The notes under the pieces were generated by a model. The model worked only from the letters and a program-made list of their open reading frames with translations, was not told where the DNA came from and ran no database searches. DNA of 64,000 nucleotides from Pholis gunnellus (taxonomy: Eukaryota > Chordata > Actinopteri > Perciformes > Pholidae), in contig OU342821.1 of the NCBI GenBank assembly GCA_910591455.2, forward strand, positions 16,133,787 to 16,197,786. Direction: 5' to 3'. Of this stretch, positions 1 through 13,600 are shown in pieces. Positions within the stretch are counted from its first letter, which is position 1; each line of letters begins with the position of its first letter. A program made the translations under genes and the position numbers.

Positions 1-1554
1 GTTCACTGCCTTGCAGTGGATGACTCAGTAAAGTGATTCTAAGAGGGAAACAAAACCCTCAAACTTAAAGCTCGTAATGTGTAGTGAGGTTCATAGCATC
101 TGATCAGGGAGGATGGCATTAGAATATAAATTAAAGATTATAAAATCTGACACACACACACACCCGGCATTGCACCATATTATCGTGATTGATATCGCAC
201 TACTCTCCTAACAGCTGCAGCATTTTTAAGCTTAGTGCCAACGTTGGAAGTATCGTGAGCTCTGTCTTGCTGGTTAAAGCCTTACCTCCCTGTTACCCAA
301 CAGGGCAGAGATCCGGTGCCCATAATAAACACCAAACCATCACCTTTCCCCCCCCTTCAAGCTTCCTTCTTCCCTTAATCTGATTGGCCCCATCCTGGCA
401 TCAGATTGTGCCAGAGACATTTCATATAGGAGACTGATTTCTTGCCACCAACACAAATTTAACTTCTTTTATCACACACAGTGGCGCTCTCTCTCGCTCT
501 CTCAATATCTACACTAAACAGCCCAAAACGTATCAGCGGCGTTTCACTGTTTTTGAAACGATATGTTGTGTTGATGCACAGCGTGTCTGTTTGTTCACTG
601 TGATACAGTCTCTGGTCATTGATAGTCAGTGTGGAGGTCAGAGGAACCAAAACAGTCTTTATCAGATTAGAGTGCAAACCAACCGACACAGCGGTGCTGG
701 GAGGACTGTGTTGTCTGCGTGTGCAAAAGTCAGCATAGCCAGTCACATGTTTAAGTGGTTAATGGGATTGGACCTGAGGGCGTGTGTCTTTGTCCAACGC
801 AGCCTTTTTGTTGAGACTCGTGACAGTTTTTATAATGGTCATCCAGCACACCCCAAAAATACATGCATTGTTTGTTTATTTACTGTATATTAATACGTGT
901 ATGTAAGAGTGTGTGTTATGTTGAAAAAATCTGAGATTTATATATTGGCCAGTGGTATTTTTGTACATAAACAAAGCAATAAAATACCATTAAATCAAAC
1001 ATGAAAACTACATCATGAGTATGATGACGTTTCATAACTGAATGCTTGTTCAAGAGCTACACACCAAAAGTAGGAGCTTCATTAAACTAAAGAACATGAC
1101 GGATTGGCTGCATACACCAGCCTTTTTGTTTTTTCCCCTGCAAGGTCAGACTTATAAGTGTGTCTACTGGGTGCGTTGGCTTAGAGGCTGTGTTTCCCCA
1201 ACACACTGTCTTCAAGAGGATTCTCTATTAAAGCCTTCTCATAGCAGAGAATAGTGGCTTTCCCCTGCAGAGCCCACAGCCTGACAGCCCTGCCCTGCCC
1301 TGACTGTCAGCAAGATCTCTGCTGATTAATCTGACCTTGTGTGTGTGAAAGAATAGGAACAAAGGCTTTCCCTGCACCCCCTCCTCTGGATTCAACCCTC
1401 CCCATACACACACACACACACACACACGCACACCAGGGTGGGCTTAAACGCTTGGATCAGGTGGATGATAAATATCTAAGGAGTATTAGCATCTAGGATT
1501 AGGACAGTTGCTTCTCCTCCTCCTCCAATTCCCCAACCCACTCACACTCTCACG

Positions 1555-1611
<57 letters not shown>

Positions 1612-1980
1612 CTACTGATGCCAGGGACCATAAAACGATTCAATGAGCAGGCCCTGGTGATGGGATGAAACTGCAACCCAGCCCCCACCTTCAAACATGG
1701 AAGATGATTGGGCATTCTGGGACAGCTGAGGCTGAGGAAGTGGCCAGGGTGAAGAGAGATGTGTTTTTGGAAAGACATGCAAGATTTGCTCTCGTTGAGA
1801 GAAACACAAACGAGACAAATCAAGACAGACCTGGATGGATGTATAATGAGGATTCTCAAGCCCATATGGCAGCAGAGTGAGAGAGATACTGTAGGTAGAG
1901 ACTGTGCCAAGCAAGCAGTCTGTTGTAAAAGACACAGCTATGGTTTTCACAGTGTGTGCTGTAGCTCTGATCAGAGCCTG

Positions 1981-2021
<41 letters not shown>

Positions 2022-3250
2022 TTCCACTGATGGATGTCTTATTTCACCTGTTCGCCTCAGTCAGCTGGCTTCTAAGTGAAACTAAATGAGAAAAGATGCT
2101 GTTGTTAAGTGGTTGAATATTGATCCAAGTATCATCACTTATCCTCTTTTTAAATGTGGGTATTTTAAAAGCCTCGGCCTTATTTTCTTATTATCCAAGA
2201 TGCACTTTAATTCACGAGTGTCATTGCCAAGATCTTGAGACTTGCGAGAGACACAACAGCAACACTGTCAGTGAGACGATCAGACGGGGATTCAACATGA
2301 CTCCAGTTTTCTAAACCACTTATTTTCAAAGTGAAACCATTGGTGAATGTATACAAAGTGACCATAATGCATTATAACATGAGTTTTCATGGAAGGCCAC
2401 AGTTGAACTAGAGAGTAGCTCAGCACAATGTAATGGATGCTGCCAGTATATTGTGTGGTTGCCCACGTGGTTTGCTAAGAGTTGAGGACATTGATACCAC
2501 TTTCACGGCTGTGCATTAGCTATGAAGCTATAGTGCCAGAAGGCGGTTAGCCTAGCTTAGCATAAAGACGAAATGCAGGGGGAGAAAGCTGGCATGGCTC
2601 TGACCAAAGGTTAAGAATAATCTGCCTATCAGCACCTTTAAAGGTCACTATTTATCATGTCACATATCTTGTTTGTTTACTCTGTGTACAAATGACAATC
2701 TGTGACCGTTTCTTGCACTTATCCTCATCATATGCATTACAACACTAGTTGCCAACTCTATCAGACAAACAGTCTCCCTGTTGATTCCGGCCTAAGTCTA
2801 CCTAGAAAGTGCTGGAAGCCAAATTTCGTGTGTGCTTCAGGCCTTAAATCTGGATTAAGGCAAATAAAAATAGCTGCCCCATGTCTGTGTCCATGAGCAT
2901 GAAGATACCCCGCTGGGACAACACCACCAGCTTAAGTATCACCACTAAGTCCTGTTAGCTCATTGGCTTAATAAAGCCTGTGGGTCCACCTATGGGCCTT
3001 CAGGGCTGCTGGTCATGCTGTTTGACCATTGACTTCGTCTCAGTGCTCTCCTCTTGCATTGGTTTCTTATTAGACAGTCTAATACCTTAAAAGTCTGAGT
3101 CCTGGGAGACTCTCTGTTGCGTAACATGGTGAGGCATTGACGGACACGTGTGTGTGTGTACAAAGATAGTGTGGATGCACGGTGTGATTTGTGACTAAAA
3201 GAAAGTCCCCGGCTAACATTTCTTTAATGTGTGCTCGTCATTCTTACCAG
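1..3250 (+). other. camsap1: camsap1 intron 1 (partial)
   Basis: No coding exon could be found here on either strand. The first camsap1 exon visible begins at 3251 with a split codon, so the start-codon exon must lie left of the window and this stretch is intron. It holds (CA)n tracts at 1402-1427 and 1557-1608, a (GT)n tract at 1982-2018, and a fragment of a dispersed fish repeat at about 2490-2710. Open frames rich in Cys-Val or Thr-His here are only translated microsatellites. Confidence 0.75.
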
Positions 3251-4688
3251 ATCACATCCCTACAGACCTGCGGAACCCCTTCTATACCGACCAGTATGAG
3301 CAGGAACACATCAAGCCCCCCATCATCCGCCTGCTGCTGTCCGGGGAGCTCTACTGCCGGGTGTGTGGGCTCATCCTGCACGCCGAGCAGGCCGCCTCAC
3401 TCCAAAGCCACCAGTCCGTCATCCAGGCCCTGTCCAGGAAAGGCATCTATGTCCTGGAGACAGACAACACGCCCGTCTCTGATCTGGACCTCTGCTCGAC
3501 TCCCATCAAGATGGTGGGTAGCTTAACCTCATGTCTGGTTGTAGAACTACAGCTAAAGAGACAGAAATTCCCCTCAAGAGATAGAGGAGACCAAACAAAG
3601 CTTAAAGGAGAGTGAATATTGGACTCACGGTCATCAGGTGATCAGACACACAACTCTGAATAAATCCTTTATGCTGGATGTGTAATAGTTTACGAACACA
3701 TTTGCCATATAAAACTGATTGTTAGATCATTAATAGGTCACAACATGTTCACTGTTGTGTCAATCAGCTTAGATTCTCTGCAGTAGTGTAACCTAGTGGA
3801 CTGACAACAAGCTAATGTGACTTTGCTTTCCAGAGCCGCATGTGAGCCAACAGTATTGGAATAAATAATGCACCAGTGGATGTTTTTTTTTGGAGTGTTT
3901 AACTGAAATATTCATGACGCCAAATGAATCAATTGCTCAACATTTTGTATTTGTTATAAACCCGCTCTCAGGTGTGAAAACACAAAAGGCAGTGTATGTG
4001 AAAGTAGACAGAGGCTCATATAGGTGGAGACACAGAAGAGACTCTTCCGAGACCGTCTTTACATGAAATAGATTCTTTGTTTGAGACGTCGAATGAAATG
4101 ACCCTTTTATATAAATCCATTGCCAGGCTTCCAGCAAAACACACACATTTTCCCGTTTGTCCAGCTTCAGCTCACCGCTGGCCTTCTTGCAGCAAACGAC
4201 AAAACATCCGTTTGAACTCCGCACGTTTCCAGTGAGAGCCGCTCTGCCCTGTTTCCATGGCAACTCAGTGACGGGAGCATCTCTCACCTCTTGCGATCGT
4301 AAAAGTGTTTCTTCACAGAAAAGCCCACGTATGTACCACTAAAAGCCTCTTATTCTTCCAGATCTCCCACGTCCACCTCATCGATGCCCTGATGATGGCC
4401 TACATAGTGGAGATGATCAGCATAGAGAAGGTGGTGTCCAGCGTCAAGCGTTTCTCCAACTTCAGTGCCTCCAAGGACTTGCCCTTTGACCTGGAAGACG
4501 CGATGGTCTTTTGGATCAACAAGGTGAAGAACTCAGGCATGGGTGTTGGACATTTGAGCTTTCTTCTATCTGTGTTGACCCGCGGTACCCTTTTTCGTCG
4601 TTTACAGGTGAACGTAAAGATGAGGGAGATCATCGAAAAAGAGATGAAAATGAAGCAACATTTGCTGGAGTCGCCCAGTCACCAGAAG
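3251..4688 (+). CDS. camsap1: camsap1 exons 2-4: conserved N-terminal block
   Basis: Three exons (3251-3513, 4362-4523, 4608-4688). The first opens with a split codon after a TTCTTACCAG acceptor and reads IPTDLRNPFYTDQYEQEHIK, a signature of CAMSAP amino termini, followed by ELYCRVC and SVIQALSRKGIYV. The second reads LIDALMMAY and DLEDAMVFWINK. The third reads VKMREIIEKE and ends LLESPSHQK in phase 0. This block is an atypical N-terminal half of the CAMSAP CH region. All boundaries match the positions expected for vertebrate CAMSAP1. Confidence 0.93.
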
Positions 4689-7600
4689 GTAACAGCTTGT
4701 GCGTGTGTCTGTCACTTTGTCTCTTTCTCGCACTGCTTCAGAAAGAAAAAAGCTTCCTCTGTGTTGAATAGTGTCTTTCTTTGGTAATGTTGTTGCCTTT
4801 GTTTATTGTCCGTCTGGCTGAGGTTTTATACGCATGCGTCCTTTCCTCACTGGGTGCATTAACTCTCGTGTGGAGGTTTAATCATTGGATCTTGCCTGCA
4901 TTGAGATCTAATGAAAACCTCATATCACCTTCTGATCACAGATTGAAACACAACATGCCATGGCATAGCTGTGGGCTACAACTTGAGCACTGTGTTTTTG
5001 GCTAAATATTATATACATTTTGCCAAATTGGCACCAATAAAAGCATGCCAAATTTGCATGTATAGGCAACTCTCACTGGATTACTTTGATACCGAAGAAA
5101 ACTTAAAAAACATGATGATTTTGAAGTTGTAAGGAGCATTTGTTATGTCTGTGTATTCATATTTAATTACAATACTTCCAGTAGTTTCCCCTTTTTCTGC
5201 CTAACCCTTTCCAGTTGTCTTTAAGATCAGATACTCTGATTTGTTGTCATTGTATATGACCCTTGACTTGTCTGCTGCTCTTCCTGTTTGTGTCTCCCCA
5301 AACTTCCTCCCCTTTCCTGCCTCTTGGATACTAGTCTCCCTCCAAATGGTACTGGAAGCTTGTACCTGTAAGTTTAACCGCTAGCCTTCTCTTGTGTGAG
5401 TGTTTGAATGTCTGTCTGAGATGTGTGTGTGTTTCAGTGTCAAAAGGAGCCAATGCAGCGATGTATAAATACAACGTTGTTAACAGTGAAGATGACACAG
5501 TGCCCCTTGGTGGCAAAGGAAGAAACAGCAAGCTCATGAGACACTTCGCTTTACTTTGCATCAAACCCTTAAGCAGTGCCTTCAGTATTCAGCTCTCACA
5601 TTCATCACCTCCCCTCCCTCAAAACATCCACACACCACGGTACATTTCTACACTTTCTGTTTGGTTTTTATCCGGCAAAGTGAAGTGAAAACCCGGGCAG
5701 TTCTAACCAACTGTTGCCATAAGGCAACCTGTCTGGAGTCCACTCATCCAGTCACGGCTTGCCTCATTTCATTTCATTAACTTCCTCCCAATCATTTCTT
5801 TCTTCCCTCACCAGCCTGATATATTGCATGCTCTGGCCAGCTGCTTATTGGAGCCTGTGGAGTTCTCTCACCTGGTAACGTACTCACCATTAACCCTTTT
5901 GTTTATTGCATCCTGTCCGTGATTGCTTTTCCCTTTTTTTGTCATGAATCATATCACTCAACTACTAAAACCCCCCCCCTGGTCTCAGTTATATTATTAC
6001 ACCTGAAAATGATTAACATCCTTACCTAAGTCCTTATTGGACCACCTGACAGGTCAGATGCACATGATTCTCTGAAAGACTTTGCAAAGCTTCACATGAT
6101 CTAATCTGATGAAAGATAATTTAAGGTCATCAAGCACCGGATGTCACTTACAGATACCTACTCTCCAGAGTTTTAAAGAGAGCCAGAGAGTCATTTACAA
6201 AGTGAGAAATGTTGTGTTTGTGTGTGTGAGCATGTGACTCAGTTTCCTGATTAGATACATGTGTGTACTTTGTTTAAACTCGTGCCCTCTCCTCCTGTGT
6301 AGGTGCGTTACCGCAGAGATCACCTGTCGGGTCGAGCACTTCAGCACTTCCCTCTGTTGGACGACCTGTTGAAGGACGTGTGTGACGGCACAGCTCTGCT
6401 GGCTGTGGTCCACTTCTATTGCCCAGAACTCATTCGACTGGAAGGTGCAGTAACATTGGACTGTAGATCGATACCAGTATAGTATACAAATATGAGGGAG
6501 GGGTATTGATCTTCTCATCCAACTCTCGGGCAACTGAGCAAATGTGTATTTTCCAAAATGCCAAACATATTCCTTAAGAAGTAGGTTTCAAACGGTCTTG
6601 ATCTACCACTTCACTATTACAGAGTGCATTGACCATTGTTGTCCCGTTCTATGCAGATATCTGTCTGAAGGAGGTCCCCTCCATAGCAGACAGTATGTAC
6701 AACATCCAGCTACTACAAGAGTTTTCTCATGAATACCTGAACAAATGTTTCTATCTGAAGCCCGAGGACATGTTGAATTCTCCGCCGGTACTAAAGGTGA
6801 GCCCTGAAAACACTTCACGACCAGAAGGTTATACAACAGGTGGCGACGACATTGTCGTCTCTTTGTACCGTATTGACCCTGAACGTGATCGTTGTGTCTT
6901 GCAGAACAACGTCATGGTCTTCATTGCTGAGCTCTTCTGGTGGTTTGAGATCGTGAAGCCAGACTTTGTGCAGCCCAGGGACCTTCATGAAATCAGAGAT
7001 GGTACAACACACTTTCTACCTTCTAACAAACAGTTATTCACTTATTTACGCTGTGGTTGTCTGTTGTGTGTGTTTGATGCATACATTTGCAACTGTAATG
7101 TTCCAATTAATACCAATCAAAAGTATTTCTGATTTTGATTGTTATTAATCAAACTAGTGGCTCTTGTAAACAATGGCGCATTATGTTGTAGGATCTCTTG
7201 TAATGGCTGATATCCCCTTCATTATTTGTGTAGTGAGATTGCTTCTGCAGCCCAAGACTTCCCGATCACATATTCCCATCTCCAACGTCACCAAACGTAG
7301 TTTCCTGACATCATCAAACTCTGCTGACATCTTGACCACATCTTCCCCGAGTCCCGACCTCAGGTAATATCCACAAACTATGTTTTCCAGTAACATCACA
7401 CACAGTTTTACTTTCAAGTCACAGGTTTACTGATTAATGTTCTGTATTTTATTGGCCATTCCCACAATACATTTACAGCAGCAGTTTACCTGCAGTATTA
7501 TAAATGCCTCCGTAATTAACCTATGGTAGCACCCAAATATTTTAATAATATAATCCCGCTACATTAACAGATTTAATATTAAAACCCAAACCTCTCTGTC

Positions 7601-10600
7601 TTTTCCTTTCAGCAGTAAACCAGGCTCCCTCAGCCCATCTCACTCTTTACTGCCGCTGAGACAAAGACAACAGAAAATGACTGAGGAGAGCACTTCAGGT
7701 AATATGAAACTAATATATACTCAGGCTCCAATGCAGTTTGCGGCCTCAAGTCACAAACAAAGAAGAGAGAAGAGAGAAGCAAGATAGAGAGCAGGACGAA
7801 TGGTCTGATTGTTTTTTGAAGGGGAAATGTACCTAAGCTGTGTTTCTTATTTGAATATCCACTTCTTACAAAAAACAAGGTACTTGATTAGCTTGTTGTA
7901 CTCATTGTTAATGTATTTCACTGTGATATTTAGTGTAAGATTAAAAAAAAGTATACTTTAATATCAGATCCTTCGGAGTCAGTTTTATCTTCAGCCTAGA
8001 GAGTTAATTTCCCAAGTGTAGATGATTAAAATCATCCACAATTAATGTTGCATGCTTGAGAAGTCCTTGTTGTTGTATTGATCATATTTTCTTCGTACAG
8101 GGCTGAGAAATAGGTCCAACTCTCTGACACGTGATGGGCAGCATCAGGGCTCAATACTGGCCTGGCCGGAGAGGAGGCAGAGGTGAGCAGTGTGATTGCA
8201 ACGTATCAGCAGGAACAGGTGTAGCAGACGAATGTTGTTCCGTGATTCAGGAAACTTGGCTGACACAAATCGTATTTATCCCTCTCGCCCTGTCCAGGCC
8301 TTTATCCCAGCCGGTGCCCTACGCCTTGCATTGTCCCCTGGAGGACGACGCAGACAGCATTAGCCTCGCTCGCTCCATCAGCAAAGACAGCCTGGCCTCC
8401 AATATAATGACCCCCAAACACATGCTGGTTCCTCAACTGCCTCAGCACAGGCTAAGTGGTCAAAGCCTGCTTAGTCACATGCGCATCGAGGATGAGGAGG
8501 AGGAAATAGAAGAGGAGGAACTTGTTGCTGTAATCCACCCTTCTGCATTTTCTCGATGTCGACTTAGTAGTGACATGGAGCAGGATGAGCTGGAAATCCC
8601 AAGTGCAGCATCCACCTCAAGGGTTTCCAATACTCGTTGCCCTCCCCGCCTTGACGTGGGTCCCTTTCCTCTGGACCACCCGGCGGACAGCTACTATCTG
8701 GAGCCTTTGATGCCTACCGTCCCTAAGCCAGCCAAAGAGAAGAGCATCAGCCTGAACAAGGAGGAGGAGAGTGGTGAGAGTCGCTGTAAAGCGACGGCGG
8801 CTGCAAGGAAAGCAGCCATTAATGTCCCAAGCACCTCGCAGAGGAAAGCCCCTGCGGCGGAGTTAAACAGAAGTACCTTTACGCCCATACCTGTGGCAGA
8901 GTCAGTCCCCAGCTCTCTCAGGCCACCCACAGAGGGGTCGGCAGGCATCTCTCAGTCTGAGAAGAAGCAGTCCCCAGGCTTTTTCCTTCATTTGTCCGGA
9001 GAGACAGACTGCCACACTTCTTCCTCCACCGCGTTTGAAATAGGGCACGACTCTGACTCGGACATCGCAGACCTCGAGGAAGACGACGAGGACGACGATC
9101 AGATGGAGCTGTCTAAAGAAGTCGTGAGGAGAGGAAAGGGACAATTCTTAGAGGACGGAGAGGTGTGTGAATTTGCGGAGGGTGAGGGTGAGTCAGCCAA
9201 ACTGAGAGAAGACTCGAAGGTTAGTGAGCGGGACGATAAGGAAGGCGGCAGTGGACGCTCAAGCCCTTGCCTCAGCACCATATCGTGGGCGAGCAGCTGC
9301 AGCGCTTCATGCAGCACCAGTGTCAAGATGACCAGCTTTGCAGAGAGAAAGCTCCTTAAACTTGGCCTCCGTGACGGATTCTCAAGCACCAGCAGCTCTC
9401 AGAAGACCACACCAGATGGTTCTGAGGTTGCCCCCGGCTCCCCCTGGCAAGTGAGGAGTGACGGCGCCTCTAGCTGGCTCGGAAAGGAGCCTAGTTCTGT
9501 TTTGGGGAAGAATTTGGCGGTGAGCTCCCCAGTAGTGCCTTCAGAGCTGCTGCAACTTCACATGCAGCTGGAAGAGCAAAGACGAGCCATCGAGTATCAG
9601 AAGAAGAAGATGGAGACCCTATCAGCACGGCAGCGGCTAAAGCTAGGGAAAGCTGCGTTCTTGAACATCGTAAAGAAGGGTGGAGGGAAGAGTGACACGC
9701 TTCCCCTGCCTCTGAGACACTCGCAGCAATCCTCAGAGCTAACTGACAGGAGTAAAATAAAGACCCAGTCATGTAGGGATGACTCCTGTCTTGATGCTCT
9801 GAAGGTGCAGGCAAAGGCAGGTCAAACAGAGGGAGGCCAGATGAACAGGAACAACAAGCTGTCCCAGGATAATGTGGCTGAACCGGACTTGAACGAGTGT
9901 TCCCACTCCATAGATCTTCTCAATGAAGCTATTAGTTCCATCCAGCAGCAGATGATGCAGCTGTCTTTTCAGCAAAACCTGCTGATGAAGCGCGTGGTGT
10001 CACCTCCAGAGCTGCCGATGAAGCGCGTGGTGTCACCTCCAGAGCTGCCGATGAAGCGCGCGGTGTCACCTCCGGAACCTCCGATGAAGCGTGTGGTGTC
10101 ACCTCCAGAACGTGCTGAATCAAGCGCTAGCACGACCCCCAACTCAACAACACACTCAACATCTTCTACCTCGGACCCCAGAGCTTTTGCAGTTCACTTT
10201 GTAGACATCGGTGGCAGCAACACTGCCCCCGCTCGACGTCCTCCCAAGCTTAGCTCGCAGCAACGCAGCAAGGCCTCGGAGCAAACACAAAGTAAAGAGA
10301 ACAGCAAGATGGCTTCTATCAAGTCGTGTGCTCAATCTCTGGAGGGCAGAGAAAATTCTGGTAGATTCCAGGAGAGGAGTATTGTTGAGAGCTTCAGACC
10401 AGAGAGAAGCATTCAGAGAAACGCCACCTTCAGAGTCTCGGATGACCCCGACCAAGAGGGTGGAGAGGGAACCGGGTGCTTCTTTGACGGTACATTGAAG
10501 TCTCCCTCGCGGGCTGCAGAACATGAGGAGAACACAATTTCCAACTCAGGGAAAGATGCTGTTGGTGGAGATGAGAATACAAGGGTCAAGGGTCAACTGA

Positions 10601-13600
10601 TCGAGGTGGACCTATCAGTGCTTAAGGATCCACTGGTGGATGGCAGTGCGGACGTTACAGACTGCACAGCAGAAGGCGAGCAGAAGAATGTGATAGGTTT
10701 CTTCTTCAAGGTAAGATTATCGGGTGTCTTAACTTTTGGAATATCAAGAGTATCTCCCGGGAAGCACAATCACTAACTTCAATCATTCTTATTTTTTTTT
10801 ATCTTCCAGGATGACGAGAAACCAGAGGATGAAATGGCGAAACGTCGCGCTGCCTTCCTCCTCAAGCTGCAACGCAAAGCTGAAGAGGCGAGACTACGCA
10901 AACAGCATCACGAAGTCGAGAGTGAGCTCAAACGTGATGAGACCAGGTAGGGTTTCGTTTCACACACTCACAGCTTAGAAATGTATTAAAAGTGATATTA
11001 AAAGCGTCTGTAATTGTCTCAGTTAACAATCCATATTTGTTGGTGTTAAGCTTTGCGAAAACAACATTTCACTGCGGTCAAAACCTCCCGCACACACCTG
11101 TATTAACGGGGCGGTCTAGCAGCAGTCTTAACGGCACTATAAATTACATTTATACAACCATAATAACACTACATCTAATTTTCTCCATTTTCTTAGGGTG
11201 ATAACATCTTAAAATATGTTGACAGACATTTAAAGCTTCATTGGAAAACTTTAATAGAAGTTTCAAATGTAAAAAACAAACTATACAGCACTCGTCTCCA
11301 TGCTGTGTAGGGAGAGGAGCCTCCTGAAATTGCACCAATAATACTGTCAAAATTGTATTTAAAATTGCCAACTCAGCCTCCATAATTCTGACTGGGTTCC
11401 TTGCAACAACAAAAAAAAGATACGACTCACAAATCACAGAGATGCTGATTAACAAAAATCCACTATTACCACATGACCTGTGTTTGGCAGATTTGGTAGG
11501 TAATTTGCTGTGAAATTTTTATTAGACAAAATACAGACCTGGCACATTCGGGGGATTAAGATCACAGACGAGCTCTGCAATTATTACAATTTGCTAGAGG
11601 TCACCAGGCAATACTAGTCCCGTGTGAATAGGGCTGAAGCCTGCAGATATGTGTGGGTGTCTCTTTGTCATGCAGTTAAATTCTGCCTGTCTTAACCTCA
11701 AGGCGCAAGGCAGAAGAGGACCGTGTTCGCAAGGAGGAGGAGAAGGCGAGACGAGAGATAATCAAGCAGGAATACCTGCAGAGGAAGCAGGAAGCGTTGA
11801 TGGAGGAGCAAGGTCTCGTCAAGCCTCGCCCACGCACTAAATCCCGCAGGAGCAGACCTAAATCCCTGCACCGCGTAGAGTCCAACAGCCTCTCCAAAGG
11901 ATCCACCACACGTGAGAAGACGATTAGTACCCTAAACAGCGTGTATATTTGTGTAGTGCTCCGTGTCGCCTTAGAGCGGTGTTTTTGTCTAGATGCTGAT
12001 AGGCTTGTGTACATTCGTTGTCGTCCTCTTGAGTGTGTAAATGTGTGTTATGCAGGTGATTCTCTGAAGAAGTCCATGTTGATCAAAGCCCAGGGCTCAG
12101 CAGCAGGCTGCAGGGAAGGTGAACCTTCTAACCTGCTCTGCATGATCTGATATCAATATACATACACGGCCCACAAAAATACTTGACGTGATAAACCCTT
12201 GAAGAGTCAGCTATGTATTTTACACTCATCCGTCAGTCTTTTTAGAATATCGGATCTTGACTAATTTGGGATCCATTTGTGCAGATTCTGTCCCGTGTTT
12301 GAATCACAGGGTTGTAAACTGTTATCATATACACAGTAGACCAGGTGTGGAAAGAGCCTAAAGTAACTGGTACTAAATCCTTCCGTCTCCATCATTTTCA
12401 GGTGATCTGAGCGGCAGTCATCGAGGATCAACGCTCTCTTTGGCGACTGAGGCAGACAGCGTCATCTCTGGAGGGGCGGAGTCTCAGAGGTGAGACTTCC
12501 TGTGTTGTGTGTAAGGACGGAGGAGATATCCTCTTCCCCATCTTGTGTATCCAAGCTTGACCTATAAGTGTGCTTTCCAGGGCTGGATCTGTGTGCTCCA
12601 TGGAGTCCTTCCCGATGCTGAGCAGGGCGTCGAGCAGGAACATGGAGAGGGACTGGGAGAACGGCTCTATAGCCTCTTCCATCACTTCGACCGAGTACAA
12701 CGGTGAGCAAACATGTAGAAAAATATATATTTTAAACTAACTTAACTTTTGTTGCTTTGTTCTTGCTGAGAGTTAGATGAGAATTTTGATACCACTCATG
12801 TCTTTCTGATAAATATGAAGACAATATCCGTCTAATCTTATCTGTAGTAAACCTACGTAGCCTGGGAGTAGCCATAAAAAGAAAAACATTTATAAATTGA
12901 AGCCGCAATTTACTAATTTGGAAGCATGAGATAGAATTCGTTACCTCAATTTAATTAAAGTGTTCCCACGTTTTGATTCTTGTGAACAAGTTCGCAATTT
13001 GTGGCCACAATTGAACTAAATCCTTCCAATGTTTTGGTAAATTGGGCACAAGATGAGTATTTATACAGAGAGCCAGCACAGCGCACAGTGATGTTGCCTG
13101 TTGTCAAGCCACAACAACAGATCCACATGGTTACATTTTGTGCAGCCAGCACCAGGCTGTTATTATAACCACAGAACCTTCACAAACATGCCGTTTTGAT
13201 TCATTATTCTGCATTTATTCTGCACACATCAACAGGTGTGTTCAACATCAACTTCTCGCTTATGCATTTACCCTATTTAATGTTATTGTTATGTTTTCTT
13301 TGTTAAAGGTCCAAAACTCTTCAAGGAGCCGAGCTCCAAGTCCAACAAGCCAATCATCATCAATGCCATTGCTCACTGCTGTCTGGCTGGAAAGGTTAAT
13401 GAGACCCAGAAGAACGTTATTCTGGAGGTCAGTGTGATCACTTTGAAATGTATTTATCGATGGTGATTATTTATTTTGAATATGTAAAGAAGTTATTTTT
13501 TTTTAATCTATTATTCGCACAGTTCATTTTTCCTCCGTATTTTTGCCATATTCGTGAAATTGTATTTTGCCTCCGTCTCACCGAACGCAGGAGCTGGAAA

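Noticed and set aside
1759..2089. Open frames with Cys-Val or Thr-His runs here and at several other places.
   Set aside because: They are translated (GT)n/(CA)n microsatellites, not genes.
8131..8297. The start of the long open frame read as an ATG-initiated protein.
   Set aside because: From 8131 to 8297 this frame runs through the end of the preceding exon in the wrong phase and through an intron. The real exon enters at 8298 after TGTCCAG.
10736..10978. An 80-codon frame overlapping camsap1 exon 10810-10946.
   Set aside because: It is an out-of-frame shadow; the conserved coiled-coil peptide is in another frame.
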